Source: DATFQE01 sp963739085
Lineage (GTDB): Bacteria; Actinomycetota; Thermoleophilia; Gaiellales; Gaiellaceae
Length of the DNA: 64,000 nt
Assembly (NCBI GenBank): GCA_963739085.1
Contig: CAVTZA010000007.1
Span: forward strand, 310,001-374,000
Direction: 5' to 3'
The position numbers and the translations under genes were made by a program. Within the stretch, counting starts at the first letter, position 1. The number at the start of each line of letters is the position of its first letter. Positions 1 to 13,055 of this stretch are shown here, one piece after another. The notes below the pieces were generated by a model. That model made no database searches, was not told the DNA's origin, and saw only the letters and a program-made list of their open reading frames with translations.

Positions 1-1
1 G

Positions 2-2139
2 GAACGCAGCGGGCGCTTCGTCAGCGTCGTCGCCCCTCCCGGCTACGGCAAGACGACCGCGCTCGGCCAGTGGGCCGCCGCAGACGGACGCCGATTTGCG
101 TGGGTCTCGCTCGACCATCGCGACAACGACCCCGTCGTTTTGCTCACGTACGTTGCGGAGGCCCTGAACGCCGACGGCGAGATCAAGCCCGCCGTCTTCA
201 AGGCAATCAGAGGGGCGGGCGACTCGCTGTGGGCGCGCGGCCTTCCTCGCCTGGGCGCGGCGCTCGCCTCCTGCAAGGAGCCGGTCGTCATCGTCCTCGA
301 CGACGTGCACGAGCTGGCCAACAACGAGTGCCTCGACGCGCTCACCGCGCTGATGCTGCACGTCCAGGCGGGCTCGACACTCGTGCTCTCCGGGCGGTCG
401 AGGCGCGCCTCGGGCTCCCGAGGCTCCGCGCCGACGGGGAGCTGCTCGAGCTCGGCCCCGCAGGGCTGGCGCTGAACGACGCCGAGGCGGAGGCGCTGCT
501 CCACGGCGCCGGCGTCGACGTCAGCGAGCAGGAGGCGAAGAGCCTCAACGAGCACGCCGAGGGCTGGGCCGCGGGTCTCTACCTCGCCGCCCTGGCGCTC
601 GGTGGGGATACGACCGCGCTCGCAGGGTTCGGCGGCGACGATCGCTTCGTCACCGACTACCTCCGCTCCGAGCACCTCGCCAGGCTTGATTCCGACGAGA
701 TCGAGTTCCTGAGCAGGACGTCCGTGCTCGACCGGATGAGCGGCCCGCTGTGCGACGCGGTCCTCGAGCGCAGCGACTCCGCGCTGCGGCTCGAGGCGAT
801 CGCGGCGGACAACCTGTTCGTCATTCCGCTCGACCACAAGCGCGTGTGGTTCCGCTACCACCACCTCTTCAAGGAGATGCTCGCCGGCGAGCTGCGGCGG
901 CGCGAGCCGGAGCTCGTGGCCGGACTGAACCGGCGTGCGGCCACCTGGTGCGAGGCGAACGGCGACCCGGAGGCGGCGATTGAGTACTGGGCCGCGGCCA
1001 TGGAGTTCGACGAGGTCGCGCGCCTGCTCACGTCGCTCGCATTTCCTCTGTACCGCACGGGCCGGGTCACGACCCTCGAGCGCTGGCTCGAGCTCTTCGA
1101 CGACGACCGGCTGCTCGACGCGCACCCGGCGGTGGCGGTCGTCGGCACCTGGATCCACGCACTGAGAGGGCGCCCCGAGACGGCCGAGCGGTGGGCGGTT
1201 GCCGTGCAGTCGTCGTCCTCGACGACTCCGATGCCGGACGGCAGCCCGCGCGAGGCGTGGGCGGCGACGGTGCAGGCGCTGATGTGCCGTCGCGGCATCG
1301 AGCAGATGGGCAGGGACGCCGAGCGCGCCGTCATGGAGCTCGGTGACGACAGCCCCTGGATGCCGATCTCGTTGGTGCTGCAGGGTGTCGCCCTCCTGCT
1401 CGCAGGCGACGCGGCCGCGGCCGAGCCGGCGCTCGCGCGAGCCGCCGAGGCCGCCGACGCGCTCGGCGGCATCTACGCCGGCGTCGTGGCGCACTGCGAG
1501 CTCGCCCTGCTCGCACTCGCGCGCGACGACCTCGAGGCGGCCGACGAGAGCGTCCGCGTGGCGAACGCCCTCGTCGAGGACGCGCGGTCGCCCGACTACG
1601 TCGTGACCGGGCTCCTGCTGGCGGCCACGGCGCGGCTCGCGATCGCTCGTGGCCAGGGAGCGCAGGCACGTCAGACGCTCGTGGCCGCACAGCGGGTCCG
1701 TCCCCAGTTGACGCACGCGATTTCGTGGTTCGCGGTCCAGACGCAGCTCGAGCTCGCCAAGGCTCACCTCGCGCTCGCGGACGGCAGAGGCGCGGCGACC
1801 CTCTACCACGAGGCCGACGAGATCCTCCGCCGGCGACCCCGGCTCGGCACCCTCGCCGACGAGGCCGAGCAGATCCGTGCTCAGCTGACGACCGCGGCCG
1901 ACCAGGCATCGGGCTGGGCCTCGACCCTCACCGCCGCGGAACTGCGCCTGCTGCCGCTGCTCACGACGCACCTCTCGTTCCGCGAGATCGCCGAGCGGCT
2001 GTTCGTCTCTCGCAACACCGTCAAGACGCAGGCGATCTCGGTGTACCGCAAGCTCGACGCCTCGAGCAGGAGCGAAGCGATCGAGCGCGCGATCGAGCTC
2101 GGCCTCGTCGACGCGTCCCCCGCCGCCCGCAGCGCCTGA
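2..2139 (+). CDS. MalT-type LuxR transcriptional regulator (5' end outside window)
   Basis: This is a large ATP-dependent activator of the STAND/MalT class; its N-terminus lies left of the window. A Walker A motif (APPGYGKTT) is encoded at about 32-58 and a Walker B motif (VIVLDDVHEL) near 290-316. A helical-repeat sensor region follows, and a LuxR-type helix-turn-helix (REIAERLFVSRNTVKTQ) is at the C-terminus near 1980-2030. The frame breaks near 395: the start reads in frame 2 and the rest in frame 1, so one base appears to be missing in a G-rich run. With that base restored, 712 residues are continuous. The inducer is unknown. A second regulator of the same type lies at 59423-61707, and GGATGA-type palindromes resembling MalT boxes begin right after this stop codon. 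Confidence 0.85.
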   Translation, partial: TQRALRQRRRPSRLRQDDRARPVGRRRRTPICVGLARPSRQRPRRFAHVRCGGPERRRRDQARRLQGNQRGGRLAVGARPSSPGRGARLLQGAGRHRPRRRARAGQQRVPRRAHRADAARPGGLDTRALRAVEARLGLPRLRADGELLELGPAGLALNDAEAEALLHGAGVDVSEQEAKSLNEHAEGWAAGLYLAALALGGDTTALAGFGGDDRFVTDYLRSEHLARLDSDEIEFLSRTSVLDRMSGPLCDAVLERSDSALRLEAIAADNLFVIPLDHKRVWFRYHHLFKEMLAGELRRREPELVAGLNRRAATWCEANGDPEAAIEYWAAAMEFDEVARLLTSLAFPLYRTGRVTTLERWLELFDDDRLLDAHPAVAVVGTWIHALRGRPETAERWAVAVQSSSSTTPMPDGSPREAWAATVQALMCRRGIEQMGRDAERAVMELGDDSPWMPISLVLQGVALLLAGDAAAAEPALARAAEAADALGGIYAGVVAHCELALLALARDDLEAADESVRVANALVEDARSPDYVVTGLLLAATARLAIARGQGAQARQTLVAAQRVRPQLTHAISWFAVQTQLELAKAHLALADGRGAATLYHEADEILRRRPRLGTLADEAEQIRAQLTTAADQASGWASTLTAAELRLLPLLTTHLSFREIAERLFVSRNTVKTQAISVYRKLDASSRSEAIERAIELGLVDASPAARSA

Positions 2140-2141
2140 TT

Positions 2142-2158
2142 TCATCCGCTCGGGGTGA
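2142..2158. promoter_or_regulatory. palindromic operator candidate, site 1
   Basis: TCATCC-GCTCG-GGGTGA. It lies 3 bp after the MalT-like gene and 44 bp before the GTG of the AhpD-like gene at 2203. It belongs to the family of 14 N5-spaced palindromes in this window. Confidence 0.6.
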
Positions 2159-2202
2159 TGCACCGCGGCGAGCGGTCGTCGTCCAATGAAGCAGGACGCT
2201 CC

Positions 2203-2562
2203 GTGGACGACTACAAGGTCACGCTTCGGAAGCTGGCGGTGCGCGACGATCGCTTCGTCGGCTCGTTGCTTTCCGAGGAGCGCACCAACATCGAGCTGTC
2301 CGGGATCGACCCGAAGTCGCACGCGCTGGCGAGGATCGCCGCGCTCATCGCAATGGACGCAGCGCCGCCTTCGTACATGAGCGCCGTCGAGGCCGGCCTG
2401 GACGCCGGCGCATCGTACGAGGAGATCGTCGGAACGCTGATCGCCGTGCTGCCGATCGTCGGCGCGGCACGCGTGGTCTCCGCGGCGCCGAACCTCGGGC
2501 TCGCCCTCGGCTACGACGTCTCCGCCGCGCTCGAGCTCGTCGAGGGCAACCAGAAGCGGTAG
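2203..2562 (+). CDS. AhpD/carboxymuconolactone decarboxylase-like small protein
   Basis: The predicted protein has 119 residues. It is all-helical, with the pattern LARIAALIAMDAAPPSY followed by a Gly-Ala-rich helix pair (IVGTLIAVLPIVGAARVVSAA), as in cysteine-less members of the carboxymuconolactone decarboxylase/AhpD-like fold. It has no CxxC, so peroxidase-reductase chemistry is unlikely; the function is unknown. The start is taken at GTG 2203, because an upstream ATG at 2155 would overlap the palindromic site. Paralogues lie at 18249-18581 and 58545-58883, and each has a related palindrome upstream. Confidence 0.65.
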   Translation: MDDYKVTLRKLAVRDDRFVGSLLSEERTNIELSGIDPKSHALARIAALIAMDAAPPSYMSAVEAGLDAGASYEEIVGTLIAVLPIVGAARVVSAAPNLGLALGYDVSAALELVEGNQKR

Positions 2563-2566
2563 CCCG

Positions 2567-4103
2567 ATGCCGAGGGGGGTCGGCGGCAACGTCGAGGGGG
2601 AAGGCCCAGAAGAACCAAGGCCGCCGAGCCTGCTCGACGCGATCCTCCCGGTCGTCGTCCTGATCGCGTTGATCGCGCTCACGATCGCGCTCTTCGGCGT
2701 CAGCGCGACCGACGGTCCGCTACAGGTCGCACTGCTGCTCAGCGCCGCGTTCGCCAGCCTGATCGCTTTCAAGAACGGCTACACGGCGGCCGCCATCGCC
2801 GACGCTGCAGTCGGCGGCGTCACGACGGCGATGGGTGCGATCTTCATCCTGCTGGCCGTCGGTGCGCTGATCGGCACCTGGAACATGGCCGGGACGATCC
2901 CGACGGTCGTCGACTACGGCGTCCGGGTGCTCAACCCCAACGTGTTCTTCCTGGCGACCGCTGTCATCTGCGCACTTGTCGGGATGGTCACCGGCAGCTC
3001 GTGGACGACCGCGGGCACGCTCGGGGTCGCGTTCGTCGGGATGGCGAAGGTGATGGGCCTCTCCGAAGAGGCCGCTGCGGGCGCCGTCATCTGCGGCGCC
3101 TACTTCGGCGACAAGATGACGCCGCTGTCCGAGACCACGATCCTGGTCCCGAACCTGGTGGGCGGCGGCCTCACCGTCGGCGCAGCACATCCGCAACATG
3201 TTCTGGACCGCCGGTCCAGCGCTCGGGATCAGCCTCGTCCTCTTCCTCTTCATCGGACTGAACGCGGAGCCCGAGGGACAGGTCAGCACGGACGCGGCGC
3301 TCGACATCCTGGAGAGCGCCTTCAACATCTCGGTGCTCAACCTGCTGCCGCTGGCGCTGCTCGTCGTGTTCACGGTCAAGAAGGTGCCGCCTTTCCTGGC
3401 CATCCTCGGATCCGCCCTGTTCGCCGGCATCCTCGCGTGCTTCACGCAGTGGTCTGCGGTCAAGGCCTTCGTGGACGAGCCCGACCTGAACCCGGTCGCC
3501 ACCGGGATCAAGGCCATCTACGCCTCCATGGCGACCGGCTTCGTGAGCGCGACCGGGAACCCGGCCGTCGACCAGCTCTTCTCCCGGGGCGGGATGGCAA
3601 GCCTGCTGACGACCGTGTGGCTCGTGCTCGCCGCCCTCTCGTTCGCCGCGATCCTCGAGCACGCCGGCTTCCTCGAGCGGCTTCTGCTGCCGATCGTCAA
3701 CCGCGCGCGTTCGCGCGGAAAACTGATCCTCTCGGTCAACACCAGCGGTGTCGGCCTCAACGTCATCGCCGGCGACCAGTACGTCGCCGTCGTCCTGCCG
3801 TCCCGCATGTTCCGAGGTGAGTTCGAGCGGCGCGGGCTCGCGCCGCAGGTGCTCTCGCGCGCCGTCGAGGACTCCGGCACGGTGACGTCCGTGCTGGTGC
3901 CGTGGAACACGTGCGGCGCGTACATCTCGGGCGTGCTCGGCGTGTCGACGGCCTCGTATCTCCCCTACTGCTTCTTCAATCTGCTCAGCCCGGTCCTCGA
4001 CGTCGTCTACGGGTTCATCGGGTTCAAGGTTCCGACGAGGGAGGCGGCGCACGGCGAGGAAATGGCCGGGGTCCGCGACATGACGCCAGGGAGGCCCGGA
4101 TGA
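2567..4103 (+). CDS. NhaC-family Na+/H+ antiporter (frame broken once)
   Basis: This is a polytopic membrane carrier of the NhaC family, about 512 residues once repaired. These exchange Na+ for H+ across the inner membrane, and some relatives carry organic acids or amino acids. Family-like stretches include GMVTGSSWTTAGTLGVAF, GAYFGDKMTPLSETT and, near the C-terminus, NTSGVGLNVIAGDQY. The frame changes near 3180, where GGCGCAGCAC would read through as GGCGCGCAGCAC (HIRNMFW restored). The stop lies directly before the GTG of the next carrier, so the two are probably cotranscribed with the arginine deiminase genes. The substrate is uncertain. Confidence 0.8.
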
Positions 4104-5598
4104 GTGATCAAGCCATGGTTCCGGCGCGAACCGGAGCAGAAGAGCCGCTTCACGCTGCCGTCCGCGTACACGATCCTGTTCGCGCTGATCGTGCTCGCGG
4201 CGATCGCGACCTGGGTCGTCCCCGCAGGCACCTACAACCTGAACGCCGACGGCGAGCCGATCCCGGGCACCTACCACGAGGTGGATGCGAAGCCTTCGCG
4301 GATCCTCGTCGACTCGCTGACGGCGCCGATCAACGGCCTCTACGGCATCGAGGACCCGGCCGGGAACATCAACTACTACAACTCGGGGACGCTCTTCGGC
4401 GCGATCGACATCGCGCTCTTCATCCTCGTCATCGGCGGCTTCCTCGGCGTGACGATGAAGACGGGGGCCATCCAGGCCGGCATCGCCGGGCTCGTCCAGC
4501 GAATGCAGGGCAAGGAGCGCCTGATGATCCCGGTGCTCATGAGCGTCTTCGCGCTCGGAGGGACGAGCTTCGGCATGGCGGAGGAGAGCCTGGCCTTCTA
4601 CGCGCTCATCATCACGGTCCTGATCGCCGCGGGCTACGACGCTCTCACAGGTGCGGCGATCGTCCTGCTCGGTTGCGGCATCGGTGTGATGGGATCGACG
4701 GTCAACCCGTTCGCGACCGGGATCGCATCAGGGATCGCCGGCGTCTCGATCAGCGACGGGCTGATCGGCCGGCTCGTCATCCTCATCGCCGGCCTCGCGA
4801 TCGGCATCTTCTTCGTGCTGCGCTACGCCGATCGCGTCCGCAAGCGACCCGTCCAAGTCGGTCGTGTACGAGCTGAAGGCCGAGAACGAGGCGCGCTTCC
4901 GGGCAGAGAGCGAGGGCGGCGAGATCGAGCTGACCGGCACCCACAAGCTCGTCCTGGTGGTCTTCGCGCTCGCGTTCGTCGTGATGATCTACGGCGTCAT
5001 TCCCTGGGAGGACCTGGGGATCCCGCTGCCGACGTGGTGGTGGTGGTTCCCCGAGATGACCGCTTCCTTCCTGTTGTTCTCGGTCATCATCGGGTTGATC
5101 GGGCGGATGCGGGAAGGCGAGCTGACCGCCACCTTCGTCGACGGTGCCCGCGACCTGCTCGGCGTGGCGCTGATCATCGGCATCGCCCGCGGCATCACCG
5201 TGATCATGAACAACGGCCAGATCACCGACACGGTCCTCCACTGGGTCGAGCGCGCCCTGGGCGACACGGGCGAGGCCGTCTTCGCGATCGTGATGTTCGG
5301 CCTCTTCCTCCCGCTGTCATTCCTGATCCCCTCGTCCTCGGGGCTCGCGACCCTGGCCATGCCGATCACCGCCCCTCTAGCCGGGTTCGTGGACGTGCCC
5401 GAGTCGCTCGTCGTGACCGCCTACCAGAGCGCCTCGGGCCTGATGAACCTGTTCATCCCGACGTCGGCCGTCGTGATGGGCGGCCTCGCGATCGCCCGTG
5501 TCCCCTACGGCACGTTTCTGCGCTGGGTCTGGCCGCTGCTCGCCGCGCTGACGATCCTCTGCGTCGTCGTGCTCGGCGCCGCAGCCGTGGTGTCTTGA
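4104..5598 (+). CDS. YfcC/ArcD-like basic amino acid antiporter (frame broken once)
   Basis: This membrane protein of about 498 residues, after repair, belongs to the YfcC family (C4-dicarboxylate/arginine-ornithine antiporter superfamily). It starts FTLPSAYTILFALIVLAAIATWVVPAG, typical of the family, and contains FALGGTSFGMAEESLAFY and, late, FLIPSSSGLATLAMPI. Placed before arcA, arcB and arcC it most likely exchanges arginine for ornithine; this is inferred from context. The frame breaks near 4850, where AAGCGACCC would read through as AAGCGCGACCC. The GTG start at 4104 abuts the NhaC stop. Confidence 0.82.
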
Positions 5599-5614
5599 AC
5601 GAAGGAGGACCGAG

Positions 5615-5773
5615 ATGAGAGACAGTATTCGCTGGCTGATCGTGCTCGTTCTCGCGCTCGTCGTCATCGGCCTCATCGCGTACGGCCGCGGCCCGAAGCA
5701 TCACCACGGTGACGACGTCGGCGCACTGGGCGTGAACGCCACGTCCGCCGTGAGTTGGGGGGTTGGAGGGTAA
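5615..5773 (+). CDS. 52-residue single-span membrane peptide with His cluster
   Basis: The frame has a strong ribosome binding site (GAAGGAGG at about 5600) and an ATG at 5615, between the antiporter and arcA. Residues 5-24 form one hydrophobic helix (IRWLIVLVLALVVIGLIAYG), followed by KHHHGDDV and a small Gly/Val tail. The three histidines next to two aspartates could bind a metal, but no function is known. Its place inside the arginine module suggests a small accessory subunit of a carrier. The gene is too short to be judged by homology from sequence alone. Confidence 0.5.
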   Translation: MRDSIRWLIVLVLALVVIGLIAYGRGPKHHHGDDVGALGVNATSAVSWGVGG

Positions 5774-5807
5774 TGTCGCAGGACAGGGACTGCGAAAGGG
5801 GAACGCC

Positions 5808-7044
5808 ATGACCACCGCCGCTCCGACGACTGAACTGGGCGCCAACTCGGAGGTAGGAACGCTCCGCACCGTGATGGTGCACCGGCCGGATCTCGCGCAC
5901 GAGCGGCTGACGCCCACGAACTGCCACGACCTCCTCTTCGACGACGTGATCTGGGTCCGGAGAGCGCGGCAAGAGCACGACGCTTTCGTCGACCTGATGC
6001 GCGAGCGCGGCGTCGAGGTGCTGCTGTTCCACGACCTCCTGGCCGAGACGCTTGCCGACCCGGAGGCGCGTGAGTGGGTGCTGACCCGCAGGCTCCGGCC
6101 GGAGGAGGTCACCGCGATCTTCTCGCGCGAGCTGATCGCCTGGATGAGCGAGATGCCGGCCGCCGAGCTTGCGACCAAGCTCACCGGAGGCGTGATCCTG
6201 AGCGAATTGCCGGCGGAGATCGTGACGGCCGTCGGCCGGGCTCTGGCACCGACCGACTTCGTGCTGCCGCCGCTGCCGAACCAGCTGTTCACGCGCGACA
6301 CGAGCGCCTGGATCTACGGCGGCGTCTCGATCAACGCGATGTACTGGCCGGCGCGGCAGAACGAGACGCTGAACGTCGAGGCGATCTACCGCTTTCACCC
6401 CCGCTTCCGCGACGCCGGCTTTCCGATCTGGTTCGGCGGCGTCGACCACGACTGGGGCACCGCGTCCCTCGAGGGCGGCGACATCATGCCGGTCGGCGAC
6501 GGCGTCGTTCTCGTCGGTCTCGGCGAGCGCAGCAACGCCAAGGCCGTGAGCATCCTGGCCCGGAACCTCTTCGAAGCGGGCGCGGCCCGGCTCGTGATCG
6601 GCGCCCGGATGCCACGCGAACGGGCGGCGATGCACCTGGACACCGTCTTCACCTTCTGCGACCGAGACGTCGCGACGCTCTACGAGCCCGTCGTCGACCA
6701 GATCCTGCCCGTCCTCTTCCGGCCCGGCGGCGAGGAGGGCGTCACCGGGGAGCTCTCCGAGCGCCCGTTCCTCGACGAGGTCCGCGAGGCGCTCGGCCTC
6801 ACCGAGCTCAAGCTGGTGGCGACCGCAGGCGACGAGTTCGAGGCCGAGCGGACGCAGTGGGACGACGGGAACAACGTCGTCGCGCTCTCGCCGGGAGCCG
6901 TGGTCGCCTACGAGCGCAACGAGGCCACGAACGCGACGGCTCGCGAAGGCCGGTGTGGAGGTGCTCGCGATCACCGGCTCCGAGCTGGGGCGAGGACGCG
7001 GCGGCGGCCACTGCATGACCTGTCCAATCGTCCGCGACGCATGA
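5808..7044 (+). CDS. arcA: arginine deiminase (frame broken once)
   Basis: Arginine deiminase hydrolyses L-arginine to citrulline and ammonia, the first step of the fermentative arginine pathway. Visible family motifs are the N-terminal NSEVGTLRTVMVHRPD, the FTRDTSAWIYGG block, DHDWGTASLEGGD and the C-terminal GGGHCMTC with the catalytic cysteine. The frame breaks near 6945, where GCTCGCGAAGGCC would read through as GCTCGCGCGAAGGCC; without this the active-site tail would be lost. The repaired length, about 412 residues, is normal. The ATG at 5808 has a GAAAGGGG element upstream. arcB follows 16 bp later. Confidence 0.92.
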
Positions 7045-7060
7045 GGAGAGGAGCGAAGCC

Positions 7061-8068
7061 ATGAGCACCATGACCGACCTGCGCGGCAGGCATCTGCTGA
7101 AGCTCGCCGACTTCAGTCCCGAGGAGATCATCTACTTGATCGATCTCTCAGCCGAGCTGAAGGCCGCCAAGCAGGAAGGGCGCGAGGAGCAGAAGCTCGT
7201 CGGCAAGGAGATCGCGCTGATCTTCGAGAAGGACTCGACGAGGACACGCTGCGCCTTCGAGGTCGCCGCCTACGACCAGGGCGCGCACGTCACCTTCATC
7301 GGGCCGTCCGGCTCGCACATGGGCCACAAGGAGACCGTGAAGGACACGGCCCGGGTCCTCGGCCGCATGTACGACGCGATCGAGTACCGCGGCTTCGGCC
7401 AGGAGACGGCGGAGGAGCTCGCCCGTTGGGCCGGCGTCCCGATCTACAACGGGCTCACCGACGAGTGGCACCCGACCCAGATCCTGGCCGACTTCCTCAC
7501 CTTCCAGGAGCACATCGCGAAGCCGCTCGGCGAGGTCGTCTTCTGCTACCTCGGCGACGCACGCTTCAACATGGCCGACTCGTACCTCGTCGGCGGCGCG
7601 AAGCTCGGGATGGACGTCCGCATCGCCAGCCCGAAGTCTCTCTGGCCGCGTGACGAGATCGTCGAGCTCGCGAACTCGGTCGCGGCCGAGACGGGCGCGC
7701 AGATCACGATCACGGAGGACGTCGCCGAGGCGGTCAAGGGCTGCGACGTCCTGCTCACCGACGTCTGGGTCTCGATGGGCGAGCCGGACGAGGTCTGGAA
7801 GGAGCGGATCGAGCTGCTCATGCCGTACCAGGTCAACGTCGAGACGATGCAGGCGACCGGGAATCCCGACGTGAAGTTCATGCACTGCCTGCCCGCGTTC
7901 CACAACACCGAGACGGAGGTCGGCAAGGAGATCTTCGAGAAGTTCGGGCTGGAGGCGCTCGAAGTCACCGAGGAGGTCTTCGAGTCGCCGGCGTCGCTCG
8001 TCTTCGACGAGGCCGAGAACCGACTGCACACGATCAAGGCCGTCATGGTCGCGACGCTCGGGAGCTGA
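7061..8068 (+). CDS. arcB: ornithine carbamoyltransferase, catabolic type by context
   Basis: The 335-residue enzyme interconverts citrulline plus phosphate with ornithine plus carbamoyl phosphate. The carbamoyl phosphate loop (EKDSTRTRCAFEVAAYDQG), the HPTQ motif (DEWHPTQILADFLTF) and HCLPAFHN are all present. The sequence alone cannot separate the anabolic (argF) from the catabolic (arcB) role. Its position between arcA and arcC, 2 bp before the latter, favours catabolic use for ATP formation. The frame is intact. Confidence 0.95.
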   Translation: MSTMTDLRGRHLLKLADFSPEEIIYLIDLSAELKAAKQEGREEQKLVGKEIALIFEKDSTRTRCAFEVAAYDQGAHVTFIGPSGSHMGHKETVKDTARVLGRMYDAIEYRGFGQETAEELARWAGVPIYNGLTDEWHPTQILADFLTFQEHIAKPLGEVVFCYLGDARFNMADSYLVGGAKLGMDVRIASPKSLWPRDEIVELANSVAAETGAQITITEDVAEAVKGCDVLLTDVWVSMGEPDEVWKERIELLMPYQVNVETMQATGNPDVKFMHCLPAFHNTETEVGKEIFEKFGLEALEVTEEVFESPASLVFDEAENRLHTIKAVMVATLGS

Positions 8069-8070
8069 CG

Positions 8071-9025
8071 GTGCGCGTCGTCGTCGCGCTGGGCGGGAAC
8101 GCGCTGCTCCGGCGCGGAGAGCCGCTGACGGCCGAGAACCAGCGCGCGAACGCGCGCGTGGCCTGCAAGGCCCTGGCGCCGGTCGCGCTCGAGCACGACC
8201 TGGTGATCTCGCACGGTAACGGGCCGCAGGTCGGGCTGCTCGCGCTGCAGGGCTCCGCCTACACGGAGGTCGAGCCGTACCCGCTCGACCTGCTGGGCGC
8301 CCAGACCGAAGGCATGATCGGCTACCTGATTCAGCAGGAGCTCGGGAACGAGCTGCCGTTCGAGAAACGGCTGGCGTCGCTGCTGACGCTGATCGAGGTG
8401 GACGGCGACGACCCTGCCTTCGGGAATCCCACCAAGCCGATCGGGCCGATCTACGACCGCGCCGAATCCGAACGCCTGGCCCAGGAGAAAGGGTGGGAGT
8501 TCAGGCCCGACGGCGACAGCTTCCGCCGCGTCGTCCCCTCCCCCCTTCCCCGTCGCATCTTCGGCATCGAGCCGGTCGAGTGGCTGCTCGAGAAGCGGCT
8601 GCGTCGTCATCTGTGCCGGCGGCGGCGGCATCCCGGTGATGTACACGGACGAGCCTTCCCCTGCGGGTCGGCAGCTCGTCGGGGTCGAGGCGGTCATCGA
8701 CAAGGACCTCGCGAGCGCGCTGCTCGCCAAGGACCTGGGCGCCGACGCGCTCGCGATCGTCACGGACGTCGACGCCGTCTACGCCGACTGGGGCACGCCG
8801 CAACAGCGCGCGATCAGGCGGGCGACGCCGGAAGCCCTCGCCGAGTCGGAGTTCGCTGCGGGCTCGATGGGGCCGAAGGTGCGCGCCGCGTGCTCGTTCG
8901 TCGAGGAGACCGGCGGGCTCGCCGCGATCGGCTCGATCTCGCACACACCGGCGCTGCTCCGCGGTGAGGCCGGCACGATCGTCACCCGCGACGCGTCAGG
9001 GCTCGAGCTGGAGCAGGTGGCATAG
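8071..9025 (+). CDS. arcC: carbamate kinase (frame broken once)
   Basis: Carbamate kinase transfers phosphate from carbamoyl phosphate to ADP, the ATP-yielding last step of the arginine deiminase pathway. The N-terminus RVVVALGGNALLRRGE and SHGNGPQVGLLALQG are diagnostic, and the C-terminal half carries EAVIDKDLASALLA. The start is GTG 8071, 2 bp after the arcB stop. The frame breaks near 8600, where GAGAAGCGGCTGC would read through as GAGAAGCGCGGCTGC. The repaired length is 318 residues, normal for the family. Confidence 0.93.
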
Positions 9026-11775
<2,750 letters not shown>

Positions 11776-11779
<4 letters not shown>

Positions 11780-12995
11780 CGGTCGCCGTCGCGAACGGCG
11801 CGATCCGCGACCAAGCCGAGCGTTTCCTCACCGCCCCGGTGCGGTCTCGGCGACCTGGCGCTTGCGTTCTCCGAGAGCAGTGCAGCATCGGCCGAGGTGC
11901 TCGTCGAGGGTGGGAGCTTCTACCCGCGCATGCTCGAGGACATCGCCTCCGGCACGTCCTCGATCCACATCAACCAGTTCGGCTTCCGCCCAGGGGTCGT
12001 GGGAGACGCGTTCGCCGAGGCCCTGATCGCGAAGGCGAACGAGGGCGTTGCCGTCCGGCTCGTCGTCGACCGGCAGGGCTCCGACCCCGAGCGAAGCTCG
12101 TCGGCGTTCTACGAGCGCCTGACCGGCGCAGGCATTCAGGTCTGCGTCGTGCGCGCCACGAAGCTCCAGGCTCCGTTCGGGCCGCTCGGGAGCGGCGACT
12201 CCTCCCGGTGGAACCTGCGCGGCGGTCGGGCACATCGACCACCGCAAGGTGCTGGTCGTCGACGGGCGCGTCGGCTGGGTCGGCGGGGCCGGCATCGAAG
12301 ACCACTTCCAGGACGGTCGCTTCCACGACCTGTTCGTCCGCGTCGAGGGGCCGGTGGTCGCGCAGCTGCAGCTCGTCTTCGTCGCCGGCTTCCGTTGGCT
12401 CGGCGGCGAGCTCTCAGCCGGCGAGCTCGAAGCGCTCTTCCCTCCGCTCCAGGCCGGCCCGGATCCGATACCGGCGACCGTGCTGCACAACGCACCCGGG
12501 AAGTACCGGCCGATCACCGAGGCCATCGCGCGGCTGCTGGACGGCGCGCGCGACACCCTCGACGTCGTCAACCCCTACGTCACCGACCGCGGCATGATCC
12601 GCCGGATCGAACGGGCTGCCCGCCGCGGCGTCCGCGTCCGCCTCTTCGTCCCCGCGAACGCGAACAACTGGGCCTGCGCCGCCGCGCAGCAGTTCCACCA
12701 CGCGAAGCTGCTGGACGCCGGCGTCCGGATCCTCGAGTACCCGACGATGCTGCACGCGAAGGCGTTCGTTCGCGACGGCGAGGAGCTGCTCGCGGGCACC
12801 TGCAACCTCGAGGCCTGGAGCCTGAAGCGCTTCTTCGAGATCGACCTGCTCCTGCGCTCCGACGGCGTCGCCGCGCAGTTCGACGAGCGCTTCTCCGTGC
12901 CGGCCGAGGCGGTCTCGTCGCCCGGTCGGCGGCTCACCGGGGTGAAGGAGCGCGCGCGGGCGGCGCTGTTCGCGGGCATCTCGCCCGTCCTTTGA
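11776..12995 (+). CDS. phospholipase D-family protein, cardiolipin synthase-like (two frame breaks)
   Basis: Two HxK motifs of the phospholipase D superfamily are present: HIDHRKVLVVDGRVGWVGG and, in the C-terminal half, MLHAKAFVRDGEELLAGTCNLE. This fits a cardiolipin synthase-like phosphatidyltransferase, although no N-terminal membrane helices are seen. The GTG start overlaps the ATPase stop (GTGA), implying translational coupling. Breaks at about 11840 (GTGCGGT from GTGCGCGGT) and about 12220 (CTGCGCGGCG from CTGCGCGCGGCG) each fit loss of one GC/CG unit. The repaired protein has 407 residues. Confidence 0.8.
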
Positions 12996-13000
12996 CCGGA

Positions 13001-13017
13001 TCACCCCATCGGGGTGG
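13001..13017. promoter_or_regulatory. palindromic operator candidate, site 2
   Basis: TCACCC-CATCG-GGGTGG, 5 bp after the PLD-like gene and 38 bp before the GTG of the proline-rich lipoprotein gene. One arm has a terminal mismatch. Confidence 0.5.
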
Positions 13018-13055
13018 TGTGATCGGACGAGCGTGATGGTGGACTCCGCAGCGCC

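Noticed and set aside
43..2772. A 909-codon open frame on the minus strand
   Set aside because: It is antisense to the MalT-like, AhpD-like and NhaC genes, has no recognisable motif and is typical of shadow frames in high-GC DNA.
3170..3200. Programmed frameshifting in the NhaC gene and others
   Set aside because: No slippery heptamer or conserved structure; the breaks occur in unrelated genes in the same GC dinucleotide context, which suggests sequence error.
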